Positions 53,272-62,727 of a stretch of DNA of 64,000 nucleotides are shown one piece after another. The DNA lies in contig CANQVO010000004.1 in assembly GCA_947627325.1 (NCBI GenBank), positions 1-64,000 of the forward strand, written 5' to 3'. The translations under genes and the position numbers were made by a program. The stretch comes from an uncultured Oscillospiraceae bacterium (GTDB lineage Bacteria > Bacillota > Clostridia > Oscillospirales > Oscillospiraceae). Under the pieces are notes generated by a model. The model did no database searches. It saw only the letters and a program-made list of their open reading frames with translations, and was not told where the DNA came from. How positions within the stretch are numbered: position 1 is the stretch's first letter; every line of letters starts with the position of its first letter.

Positions 53272-55488
53272 ATGGAGTCCACCTATCAGACATTGGTAAA
53301 CAAATTCACCGCCTACGCCCCCCACGCCGACCTGGCGCGGCTGGAGCGGGCCTACCGCTACGCCGAGGAACAGCACGCCGGCCAGTTGCGGAAGTCCGGG
53401 GAGCCCTATATCATCCACCCCCTCCACGTGGCCATCATCGTGGCGGAGTTGGAGCTGGACGAGGACGCCATCATCGCCGCCCTGCTCCACGACTGCATCG
53501 AGGACACCCGCTCCACCCACGAGGAGATCGCCAAGCTCTTCGGCCCCACCGTGGCGGATATCGTGGAGGGGGTCACCAAGCTGACCCGGATGCAGTATGT
53601 CAGCAAGGAAGAGGAGCAGATGGAGAATCTGCGCAAAATGCTCATGGCCATGAGCAAGGATATCCGGGTCATCCTCATCAAGATCTGCGACCGGCTCCAC
53701 AATATGCGGACCCTGGAGTACCAGTCCACCCGCAAACAGCGGGAGAAGTCCCTGGAGACCATGGAGATCTACGCCCCCATCGCCCACCGCCTGGGGATGC
53801 AGAGGATCAAGTGGGAGCTGGAGGACCTGTCCCTGCGCTACCTGGACCCGGTGGGCTACCAGGAGATCGAAGACGCCCTGGCCCAGCAGAGCGATATCCA
53901 CGAGGAGTTCATGGGCCGGGTCCGGGACCGGGTGCAGCAGCGGCTGGAGAGCGAGGGCATCACCGCCACCGTCTACGGCCGGGTGAAGCACATCTACTCC
54001 ATCTACCGCAAGATGTACACCCAGAACAAGACCCTGGCGGAGATCTTCGACCTCTACGCCTTCCGGGTCATCGTGGACGATATCCCCACCTGCTACAACG
54101 TCCTGGGCTGTATCCACGATATGTTCAGCCCCGTGCTGGGCCGGTTCAAGGACTATATCTCCACCCCCAAGCCCAACGGCTACCAGTCCCTCCACACCAC
54201 CGTGGTAGGCCGCCGTGGCATCCCCTTCGAGGTGCAGATCCGCACCCAGGAGATGCACCACACCGCCGAGTACGGCATCGCCGCCCACTGGAAGTACAAG
54301 CAGGGCCTTGCCAACGGCAAGCTGGGCAGCGAGAAGACCTTCGAGTGGGTCCGCACCCTGTTGGAGAGCCAGCAGGACACCGAGGCGGAGGAGTTCGTCC
54401 GCAGTCTGAAGGTGGACCTCTTCGCCGACGAGGTGTTCGTCTTCACCCCCCGGGGGGACGTGAAGAGCCTGCCCGCCGGGGCCAACCCCATCGACTTCGC
54501 CTACGCCATCCACTCCGCCGTGGGCAACCGCATGACGGGGGCCAAGATCAACGGCCGCATCGTCCCCCTGGACACCCCCTTGAAAAACGGGGATATCGTG
54601 GAGATCATCACCGCCAAAAACGCCCACGGCCCCAGCCGGGACTGGATCAAGCTCTGTAAGTCCAACGAGGCCCGGACCAAGATCCGCCAGTGGTTCAAAA
54701 AGGAGCGGCGGGAGGAGAACATCCTGGCCGGCCGGACCATGCTGGAAGGGGAGTTACGCCGCGCGGGGATCTCCTTGAGCCAGGTCACGGCGGAGGAGAA
54801 TCTGCCCTCCATCCTGAAAAAGGTGGGCCAGGGCACCATGGACGACCTCTACGCCGCCATCGGCTACGGCGGCATGACCACCGTGAAAGCGGTGGCCCGG
54901 ATCAAGGAGGAGCTGACCCGCCTGGGCAAGCTCCACGAGGGGAAGCCGGACCCCGCCCCCGCGCCGTCGGGGGTGATCTACCCCGGCATGGGCGCCGCCG
55001 CCCAGACCGGCCACAAGACCCCCAAGAAGACCCAGACGGGCATCGTGGTGGAGGGTTTGGGCAACTGCATGATCAAGTTCGCCAAGTGCTGTACCCCCGT
55101 CCCCGGAGACCCGGTCATCGGCTTTATCACCCGGGGCTACGGCGTGTCCGTCCACCGGGCGGACTGCCCCAACGCCCAGTTCGACCACACCGACCCCCAG
55201 GCCGCGGGCCGGTGGGTGAACGTGAGCTGGGTGGAGGGGGAGCAGGAGGGCTACCGCACCGGCCTGGAGCTCTCCGCCCCCGACCGGGACGGCCTGGCCC
55301 TGGACGTGGCCACGGTGCTCTCCGCCCTCAAGGTCCGGGTCTGCACCCTCTCGGCCAGGGCGGCGGAGGACGGCTCGGCCCTGGTGAGCGTGGAGGTGGA
55401 GGTCAAGGACAAGGCCCAGCTTCAACAGGTCATCAACAAGATGAGCCAGATCCGGGGCGTGTCCACCGTGAAACGGGCCACCGGATAA
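53272..55488 (+). CDS. rel: Bifunctional (p)ppGpp synthetase/hydrolase Rel
   Basis: Rel makes and degrades the stringent-response alarmone. The 738-residue protein has the hydrolase HD domain (YIIHPLHVA; LLHDCIEDT), the synthetase domain (YGRVKHIYSIYRKM; FDLYAFRVIVDD; PNGYQSLHTTV), TGS (VFVFTPRGDVKSLPAGANPIDFAYAIHS), a zinc-finger region with FAKCCTPVPGDP, and a C-terminal ACT domain. Both catalytic halves look intact. The ATG at 53272 follows GGAGG. It is translationally linked to recJ, a neighbour also in other Firmicutes. Confidence 0.96.
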   Translation: MESTYQTLVNKFTAYAPHADLARLERAYRYAEEQHAGQLRKSGEPYIIHPLHVAIIVAELELDEDAIIAALLHDCIEDTRSTHEEIAKLFGPTVADIVEGVTKLTRMQYVSKEEEQMENLRKMLMAMSKDIRVILIKICDRLHNMRTLEYQSTRKQREKSLETMEIYAPIAHRLGMQRIKWELEDLSLRYLDPVGYQEIEDALAQQSDIHEEFMGRVRDRVQQRLESEGITATVYGRVKHIYSIYRKMYTQNKTLAEIFDLYAFRVIVDDIPTCYNVLGCIHDMFSPVLGRFKDYISTPKPNGYQSLHTTVVGRRGIPFEVQIRTQEMHHTAEYGIAAHWKYKQGLANGKLGSEKTFEWVRTLLESQQDTEAEEFVRSLKVDLFADEVFVFTPRGDVKSLPAGANPIDFAYAIHSAVGNRMTGAKINGRIVPLDTPLKNGDIVEIITAKNAHGPSRDWIKLCKSNEARTKIRQWFKKERREENILAGRTMLEGELRRAGISLSQVTAEENLPSILKKVGQGTMDDLYAAIGYGGMTTVKAVARIKEELTRLGKLHEGKPDPAPAPSGVIYPGMGAAAQTGHKTPKKTQTGIVVEGLGNCMIKFAKCCTPVPGDPVIGFITRGYGVSVHRADCPNAQFDHTDPQAAGRWVNVSWVEGEQEGYRTGLELSAPDRDGLALDVATVLSALKVRVCTLSARAAEDGSALVSVEVEVKDKAQLQQVINKMSQIRGVSTVKRATG

Positions 55489-55549
55489 GAGCAGGCGGGG
55501 GCGCGGGAAAGCGCCCCGCCGTCTACCGCGGAGAAAGGAGGCCGGGGAA

Positions 55550-56251
55550 ATGGAACACCGGCTCGGCGTGCTGGGGGGCATGGGCCCCCAGGCCACCCAG
55601 GTCTTTTACCAGCGCATTTTGGACCGCACCGACGCGGCCCGGGACCAGGACCACCTGTGCGCCCTGATCTTCAGCGACACCGCCATCCCCGACCGCACCC
55701 AGGCCATCCTCTCCGGCCGGGAGGAGGAGGTCTACCAGCGGCTGTTGGCGGGGGCCAAGCTGTTGGAGGGGGCGGGGTGCACCTGCCTTGCCATCCCCTG
55801 TAACACCTCCCACTACTTCGCCCCCCGGCTCCAGGCGGAGCTCCACATCCCCCTCTTACATATGCCCCGGCTGGCGGTGGCCCGGGCCAAGGAGCTGGGG
55901 TGGCGCAAGGTCGCCATCTTAGCCACCGAGGGCACGGTGAAGACCGGGGTCTACCAGCGGGAGTGCGACCAGGCGGGGCTGACGGCCTGGAGCCCGGAGG
56001 AGGGGATCCAGGCCCTGGTCACCTCCATCATCTACGACGAGATCAAGCGGGGGGAGACGGGCAGCCGGGAGAAGTTCGCCGCCGTCGACAAGGCCGCCCG
56101 GGCCGCCGGGTGCGACGGGGCCATCCTGGGCTGTACCGAGCTCTCCGTCTTCCACGCCTACCACGCCCTGCCCGACTACTACCTGGACGCCATGGACCTG
56201 CTGGCCCAGGAGGCCATCCTCCGCTGCGGCAAGCGCCTGCGGGAGGTGTAG
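55550..56251 (+). CDS. Aspartate/glutamate racemase family protein
   Basis: The 233-residue protein follows the RacX/YgeA branch: LGVLGGMGPQATQVFYQRI, the first catalytic Cys in LAIPCNTSHYF, and the second in GAILGCTELSVF. It likely racemises an acidic or related amino acid for peptidoglycan or D-amino-acid signalling; specificity is unresolved. AAAGGAGG precedes the ATG. A GC-rich hairpin at 55494-55520 lies between rel and this gene. Confidence 0.88.
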   Translation: MEHRLGVLGGMGPQATQVFYQRILDRTDAARDQDHLCALIFSDTAIPDRTQAILSGREEEVYQRLLAGAKLLEGAGCTCLAIPCNTSHYFAPRLQAELHIPLLHMPRLAVARAKELGWRKVAILATEGTVKTGVYQRECDQAGLTAWSPEEGIQALVTSIIYDEIKRGETGSREKFAAVDKAARAAGCDGAILGCTELSVFHAYHALPDYYLDAMDLLAQEAILRCGKRLREV

Positions 56252-56254
56252 CAC

Positions 56255-57370
56255 TTGGCGGAGCACACCTTTTTGCTCCCCACCCTCTTCGGCCTGGAGG
56301 GGGTGGCCGCCCAGGAGTGTCGGCGGCTGGGCCTCCAGGAGGTCCGGGGGGAGGACGGCCGGGTGCTGTGCCGGGGCTCCCTCACCGACCTGGCCCGGCT
56401 GAATTTGAACCTCCGCACCGCCGAGCGGGTGGTCCTGCTCCTGGACCGCTTCCCGGCGGCGAATTTTGAGGAGTTGTTCGACGGCGTGGCCGCCCTCCCC
56501 TGGGAGGACTACCTCCCCCGGGACGGGGCCTTTCCCGTGCGGTGCCAGTGTCTGGACTCCGCCCTCCACGCCGCCGTCACCTGCGGCAACGTGATAAAAA
56601 AGGCCATCGCCACCCGCCTGGGGCGGCGCTACGGCCTGTCCACCCTCCCGGAGACGGGGGCGCAGTACGCCGTGCGGTGCCTCATCTTCAAGGACACCGT
56701 CACCATCGGCCTGGACGCCTCCGGCCCCTCCCTCCACAAGCGGGGCTACCGGGCCCGGAACGCCGGCGCCCCCCTGCGGGAGACGCTGGCCGCCGCCCTG
56801 GTGCTCCTGTCCCGCTACCGGGGCAAGGGCCCGCTGATCGACCCCTTCTGCGGCAGCGGCACCATCCCCATCGAGGCCGCCCTCATCGCCAAAAACCGGG
56901 CCCCCGGCCTGAACCGCTCCTTCGCCGCCCAAAAGTGGGCCTTTGTGCCCCCGGCGGCGTGGCTGGACGCCACCCAGGAGGCCCTGGACGGGGAGTACCA
57001 CGGGGCCTACGACATTTTGGGCTCGGATATCGACCCCGCCGCGGTGGACCTGGCCCGGGAGAACGCCCGGCTGGCGGAGGTGGAGGACGTGGTCCGCCTG
57101 GCCGTGGCCGACGCCCGGGACTTCTCCCCCGCCGCCCCCGCCGGGCGGGTGGTCACCAATCCCCCCTACGGCCAGCGATTGCTGGAACAGCGGGAGGCGG
57201 AGGCGCTCTACCGGGCCTTCGGCAAGGCCTTCGCCCGGCTGGGCCCGGGCTGGGAGCTCTACCTGCTCAGCAGTCACACGGAGTTCGAGCGGGCCTTTGG
57301 CCGCCCCGCCTCCAAAAAGCGGAAGCTCTACAACGGCCCCCTGCTCTGCCAGCTCTACCAGTACCGCTGA
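56255..57370 (+). CDS. THUMP-domain rRNA/N6-adenine-type methyltransferase (RlmL/YpsC-like)
   Basis: The 371-residue protein has an N-terminal THUMP-like region (residues about 40-160) and a Rossmann methyltransferase: LIDPFCGSGTIPIEAALIA, GSDIDPAAVDLARENA and the catalytic VTNPPYGQRL. This matches the YpsC/RlmL family, which methylates 23S rRNA guanines. The start is TTG at 56255, just after the racemase stop; no strong ribosome-binding site is seen, suggesting coupling. Confidence 0.88.
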   Translation: MAEHTFLLPTLFGLEGVAAQECRRLGLQEVRGEDGRVLCRGSLTDLARLNLNLRTAERVVLLLDRFPAANFEELFDGVAALPWEDYLPRDGAFPVRCQCLDSALHAAVTCGNVIKKAIATRLGRRYGLSTLPETGAQYAVRCLIFKDTVTIGLDASGPSLHKRGYRARNAGAPLRETLAAALVLLSRYRGKGPLIDPFCGSGTIPIEAALIAKNRAPGLNRSFAAQKWAFVPPAAWLDATQEALDGEYHGAYDILGSDIDPAAVDLARENARLAEVEDVVRLAVADARDFSPAAPAGRVVTNPPYGQRLLEQREAEALYRAFGKAFARLGPGWELYLLSSHTEFERAFGRPASKKRKLYNGPLLCQLYQYR

Positions 57371-57479
57371 CCCCGCCCCCGCCCCAAAGAGGCCGGGAGC
57401 GGGCGGAAAAACCCGCCAAAACCGTCAAATGGCACAAAAACGGGTGCTATAATTTGGTGATATTTGAGCCGGATTTTCC

Positions 57480-57508
57480 TTGCGTTCCGGCGGGAAAAAG
57501 GGTAAGAT
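57480..57508 (+). promoter_or_regulatory. groESL promoter
   Basis: TTGCGT (57480-57485), 17 bp, TAAGAT (57503-57508), directly upstream of the CIRCE operator. A stray TATAAT at 57448 lacks a good -35. Confidence 0.7.
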
Positions 57509-57519
57509 ATCCCATGGTG

Positions 57520-57546
57520 TTAGCACTCCAATCGCTCGAGTGCTAA
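57520..57546. promoter_or_regulatory. CIRCE operator (HrcA)
   Basis: TTAGCACTC-N9-GAGTGCTAA is an exact CIRCE element. It overlaps the expected transcription start, so HrcA should repress groESL and release it on heat shock. Confidence 0.98.
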
Positions 57547-57587
57547 CACCCCCAAATCGGTATTACATTTATAGGAGGGAACCTATT

Positions 57588-57872
57588 ATGAAGTTGAAGC
57601 CTTTAGCCGACCGCGTGGTGGTCAAGCTGGTGGAGGCGGAGGAGAAGACCAAGTCCGGCCTGATCCTCACCGGCTCCGCCAAGGAGAAGCCGGAGGTGGC
57701 CGAGGTCATCGCCGTGGGCCCCGGCGGCATGGTGGACGGCAAGGAGGTCAAGATGACCGTGAAGAAGGGCGACAAGGTCATCACCAGCAAGTACTCCGGC
57801 ACCGAGGTCAAGATGGACGGCCAGGAGTACAACATCGTCCGCCAGAGCGACATTCTGGCCATCGTGGAATAA
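57588..57872 (+). CDS. groES: Co-chaperonin GroES
   Basis: GroES caps the GroEL chamber. The 94-residue protein has the family form (KPLADRVVVKLVEAEEKTKSG, the mobile loop; VGPGGMVDGK; YSGTEVKMDGQEYNIV). The ATG at 57588 follows AGGAGGG. The frame extends upstream through the promoter and CIRCE, which is not translated. groEL follows after an unusually long 172-bp gap. Confidence 0.97.
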   Translation: MKLKPLADRVVVKLVEAEEKTKSGLILTGSAKEKPEVAEVIAVGPGGMVDGKEVKMTVKKGDKVITSKYSGTEVKMDGQEYNIVRQSDILAIVE

Positions 57873-57873
57873 C

Positions 57874-58021
57874 GAAGCGCGAGGGTAGACGCATAGGCGG
57901 GCTAAGACCCGGAGCGGAGCGAAATGGCAGAGGGGCCAGAGCCCCGGCGCCATTTTGCGAAGTCGGAGGGGCTTAGAACCGCCGGCCATGCGTCCAACCC
58001 GAGCGTGACAATGAAGCGCGA
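57874..58021. repeat. Long palindromic element between groES and groEL, flanked by direct repeats
   Basis: A multi-helix hairpin spans 57883-58000. GGGT/ACCC, ACGCAT/ATGCGT, GGCGG/CCGCC and CTAAG/CTTAG pair in order, then CGAAATGGC/GCCATTTTG and GGGGC/GCCCC inside. The nine bases GAAGCGCGA occur on each side (57874-57882 and 58013-58021). It could be an inserted repeat element or an RNA-processing hairpin separating groES from groEL. Confidence 0.7.
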
Positions 58022-58032
58022 ACAACAATTAG

Positions 58033-59670
<1,638 letters not shown>

Positions 59671-59691
59671 GCGGCCCAGCGCGCGACCCTC

Positions 59692-59730
59692 AAAGCGGCC
59701 GACCGGCCCCCGCCGGCCGGCCGCTTTTTT
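59692..59730 (+). terminator. Intrinsic terminator after groEL
   Basis: AAGCGGCCG and CCGGC pair with GCCGG and GGCCGCTT, followed by TTTTTT. Confidence 0.88.
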
Positions 59731-59739
59731 CACAAGCGC

Positions 59740-59782
59740 AAGGCCCCGGCATCCGTCAGACAGCGGATACCGGGGCCTTTTT
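59740..59782. terminator. Second terminator between groEL and the iclR-type gene
   Basis: AAGGCCCCGG-ATCCG pairs with CGGAT-CCGGGGCCTT, followed by TTT on the plus strand. It separates the convergent groEL and iclR-type genes. Confidence 0.75.
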
Positions 59783-59807
59783 CTGTCCGAAGCGGGGCGG
59801 GGCGGGC

Positions 59808-60566
59808 CTACCGGGCGGGGGCGATATAGCCCAGGGTGCGGGAGATCTCGTTGGCGACGCCCAGCAGGTCGGCGGCGATCTTCTCCTCGTCCTCGTTCTC
59901 CATGGCGATGTCCGCCAGGGAAATGGCGGCCACCACGTTCCCGGTGTAGTCAAAGATGGGCGCGCCGTAGCAGGAGGTGAGGTCGGAGAGCTCCCCCCGC
60001 TCGGTGGCGTAGCCCCGCCGGGCGGTCTTCCGCAGTTCCTCCCACAGCGCCTCCTTGGTGACGATGGTGTTGGGCGTATAGGGCTGGAAGCGGATCTGGT
60101 CGATCACCGCGCGCTGTTTCTCCTCGGGGAGAAAGGCCAGGATGGCCTTGCCCAGGGAGGTGGCGTGGGCGGGCTTGGTGGCGCCGATGGCGCAGACGGC
60201 CAGCCGGGCGTTCTGGGCGGCGTATTTGTAGAGGTACACCACGTCGCAGCCGTTCAGGACCGCCACGAAGGCGTTCTTTACGTTCCGCTCCGCCAGGGCG
60301 GGGAGATGCAGGGCGCACTGCTTGATGAGGCTCATGTCGTCCAGGTACTTACTGCCCAGTTTGAAGGACTCGATCCCCAGGCGGTACTTCTTGTCGTTGT
60401 TCTCGGCGCTCTGGATGTAGTTCAGCTCCAACAGGGAGTGGACGATCACAAAGGCACTGCTCTTCGCCATGCCGATCTGATCCGCGATCTCCTGGAGCGT
60501 GATGCCGTTTTCGCTGTTGGCGATCAGTTGGAGGATGGAAAAGGTGCGCTCTACCGTTCGATTCAT
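59808..60566 (-). CDS. IclR-family transcriptional regulator
   Basis: The 252-residue protein has the winged helix-turn-helix at the N-terminus (TFSILQLIANSENGITLQEIADQIGMAKSSAFVIVHSL) and the IclR effector domain (KPAHATSLGKAILAFLP; GYATERGELSDLTSCYGAPIFD; VVAAISLADI). It is divergent from the sugar ABC transporter, which it most likely controls in response to a substrate-derived ligand. Both genes share a 305-bp intergenic region with a palindromic operator candidate. Confidence 0.93.
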   Translation of the reverse strand: MNRTVERTFSILQLIANSENGITLQEIADQIGMAKSSAFVIVHSLLELNYIQSAENNDKKYRLGIESFKLGSKYLDDMSLIKQCALHLPALAERNVKNAFVAVLNGCDVVYLYKYAAQNARLAVCAIGATKPAHATSLGKAILAFLPEEKQRAVIDQIRFQPYTPNTIVTKEALWEELRKTARRGYATERGELSDLTSCYGAPIFDYTGNVVAAISLADIAMENEDEEKIAADLLGVANEISRTLGYIAPAR

Positions 60567-60700
60567 ACAGGGTCAGCCCCCTTCAGTTCCTAATCGTGAA
60601 CAGGGTATCACATTCAGAGCGCCATTGCAACCATTTTGTGGAGAAATTCCCCGACCCTGGGCGAAATAAAAGGGCGGAGGGGAAAAAATACACAAAAGTG

Positions 60701-60729
60701 TTGACAAACGGAAGGGAGAAGTGTATATT
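60701..60729 (+). promoter_or_regulatory. Promoter of the Lpl-type ABC operon
   Basis: Perfect TTGACA (60701-60706), 17 bp, TATATT (60724-60729). The rest of the 60567-60871 gap contains the operator candidate below, a weak minus-strand promoter (TTGCAA-17-TACCCT) for the regulator, and nothing else evident. Confidence 0.85.
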
Positions 60730-60750
60730 TAAGCTAAAGGCGGAATCGGG

Positions 60751-60769
60751 TTCATTATTATGAATTTCA
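60751..60769. promoter_or_regulatory. Candidate operator (TTCAT-N4-ATGAA)
   Basis: TTCATTATTATGAA (60751-60764) is a palindrome, overlapping TGAATTTCA (60761-60769). It lies just downstream of the expected transcription start of the ABC operon, suitable for repression by the divergent IclR-type protein. Confidence 0.5.
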
Positions 60770-60871
60770 AAAACGCGCACGACCCGTATCTCGCCTTTCC
60801 TTTTCCGAATGATTATAAACTCAGTTCACAAACGCGGCCGAGGGCCGCGGCCAAAGGAGGGATCCGCGCCC

Positions 60872-61834
60872 ATGGGATCGGAGATCAAAATGCGGGAGCC
60901 CCGGTGCAAGGGGCTGATAGGGGCGCTGCTCAAGGACTGGCGGCTCTATCTGCTGTTGCTGCCCCTGGTGCTGTGGTTCGCGGTATGGGCCTATAAGCCC
61001 ATGGGAGGGCTGTTGATCGCCTTCAAGCGGTTCGACTCCAGCCTGGGCGTGTGGTCCAGCGAGTTCCGGGGGATCCAGAACTTCATCAACCTGGTCTCGG
61101 GGGTCAACAAGGAGCAGTTCTGGCAGGCGTTCCGCAACACCTTTATCATCAACGCCTACGGCCTGGCCTTCGGCTTCCCCGTCCCCATCATCCTGGCCAT
61201 CCTCTTTTCGGAGATCGGCAACAGCTTTGTGCGGAAGTTCACCCAGACCGCCACATACCTGCCCCACTTCCTCTCGGAGGTGACCATCACCAGCATCGCC
61301 ATCATGCTGGTGTACAGCGGGGTCCACTCCACCGGCATCCTGGCCTCCCTGTTCCAGGAGCTGGGGCTGTTGGAGCCGGGGGTCTCCATGCTGGCCAAGC
61401 CCAACTACTTCCGCCCGCTGTACATCGCCGTGGGGATCTGGAAGGAGAGCGGCTACAACTCCATCGTCTACTTCGCGGCCATCATGGGCATCTCCCCCAC
61501 CCTCTACGAGGCGATGAAGGTGGACGGGGCCAACAAGCTCCAGGAGCTGCGGTACGTGACCTTCCCGGGGATGGCCCCCACCCTGATCATCATGATCATC
61601 ATGCGGGTGGGCCATATGCTCTCCATCGGCTACGAGCGGGTCCTGCTCATGTACAACTCCAACGTGTACGTGACCGCGGACGTGCTGTCCACCTTTGAAC
61701 AGCGTATCGGGATCCTGTCCGCCAACTACGGCGTGGGCGCATCGGTGAGCCTGTTCAACTCCCTGATCGCCTTCGCCCTGGTGATCGGGGCCAACACCAT
61801 CAGCCGGAGCATATCCGACACATCCCTGTGGTAG
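60872..61834 (+). CDS. ABC transporter permease (LplB-like)
   Basis: The 320-residue permease has six membrane segments and the EAA-type loop (ISPTLYEAMKVDGANKLQELRYVTFPGM) contacting the ATPase. It is of the LplB family for oligosaccharide import, with WRLYLLLLPLVLWFAVWAYKPMGGLLIAF near the start. ATG 60872 follows AAAGGAGGG; the frame is open farther but without signals. lplC-like and a lipoprotein gene follow. No ATPase is present; such systems commonly share an MsmX-type ATPase. Confidence 0.9.
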   Translation: MGSEIKMREPRCKGLIGALLKDWRLYLLLLPLVLWFAVWAYKPMGGLLIAFKRFDSSLGVWSSEFRGIQNFINLVSGVNKEQFWQAFRNTFIINAYGLAFGFPVPIILAILFSEIGNSFVRKFTQTATYLPHFLSEVTITSIAIMLVYSGVHSTGILASLFQELGLLEPGVSMLAKPNYFRPLYIAVGIWKESGYNSIVYFAAIMGISPTLYEAMKVDGANKLQELRYVTFPGMAPTLIIMIIMRVGHMLSIGYERVLLMYNSNVYVTADVLSTFEQRIGILSANYGVGASVSLFNSLIAFALVIGANTISRSISDTSLW

Positions 61835-61849
61835 GCGGGAGGGACGAAT

Positions 61850-62713
61850 ATGGAGCTTCTGAATCGAAGTGAAAAGATCTTCAAGGTCTGCGCCTACGTC
61901 CTGGCCATCGCCTTCGCCGCGGCGGCGCTGTACCCCATCATCTACGCCTTCAGCGTCTCCATCAGCGGACGGGTGGCCTACGAGAGCGGGATCATCCGGC
62001 TTCTGCCCAAGGACGTGACCTTCCAGGCGTACAACATGGTCCTGCACAGCAAGGGGTTCTGGATCGCCTACGCCAACACCCTGTTTTACACCGTGCTGGG
62101 CACGGCCTGGAGTATGTTCGTCTCCCTGACCGGCGCCTACGCCCTGCAGAACGCGAAGCTGAAATTCCGCCGCCAGTGGAACTTCCTCCTGGTCTTTACC
62201 ATGTGGTTCAGCGCCGGCATGATCCCCCAGTTCCTCAACTACAAGAGCATGCACGTGGACAACCGCTGGGGCATCGTGATCGCCTTTGGGATCCAGGCGT
62301 ACAACATCATCTTACTGCGAAACTACTTCAGCGGGATCCCCAAGGAGATCGAGGAGGCCGCCATCATCGACGGGGCCAACGACTTCCAGATGCTGACCCA
62401 GATCTACATCCCCATGTCCAAGGCCAGCATCGCCACCGTCACCCTCTTTTACGCCATCACCCGCTGGAACGGGTACTACTGGTCCCGTATGCTGCTCAGC
62501 GACCCCTACCAGCAACCGCTCCAGGTGTATCTGCGCCAGCAGATCGAAAACTACCAAAAGCTCTACGACGAGTCCGCCGTCGCGCTCCCCTACTCCGCGG
62601 ACAGTTTGGCCTACGCCATCATCATCTGTTCCATCATCCCGGTCCTCATCATCTATCCCTACATTCAAAAATACTTTGCCAAAGGCGTCAACATGGGCGG
62701 AGTAAAGGGCTGA
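61850..62713 (+). CDS. ABC transporter permease (LplC/YtcP-like)
   Basis: The 287-residue partner permease has six membrane segments and the loop IPKEIEEAAIIDGANDFQMLTQIYIPMSKA. It ends with the family-typical YPYIQKYFAKGVNMGGVKG. It lies 15 bp after the first permease and 14 bp before the binding-protein gene, so all three form one operon. Confidence 0.92.
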   Translation: MELLNRSEKIFKVCAYVLAIAFAAAALYPIIYAFSVSISGRVAYESGIIRLLPKDVTFQAYNMVLHSKGFWIAYANTLFYTVLGTAWSMFVSLTGAYALQNAKLKFRRQWNFLLVFTMWFSAGMIPQFLNYKSMHVDNRWGIVIAFGIQAYNIILLRNYFSGIPKEIEEAAIIDGANDFQMLTQIYIPMSKASIATVTLFYAITRWNGYYWSRMLLSDPYQQPLQVYLRQQIENYQKLYDESAVALPYSADSLAYAIIICSIIPVLIIYPYIQKYFAKGVNMGGVKG

Positions 62714-62727
62714 ACGGAGGTATTGTC

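Noticed and set aside
57448-57453. Second groESL promoter at the TATAAT in 57448-57453
   Set aside because: No acceptable -35 element at 16-18 bp; the promoter next to CIRCE explains expression.
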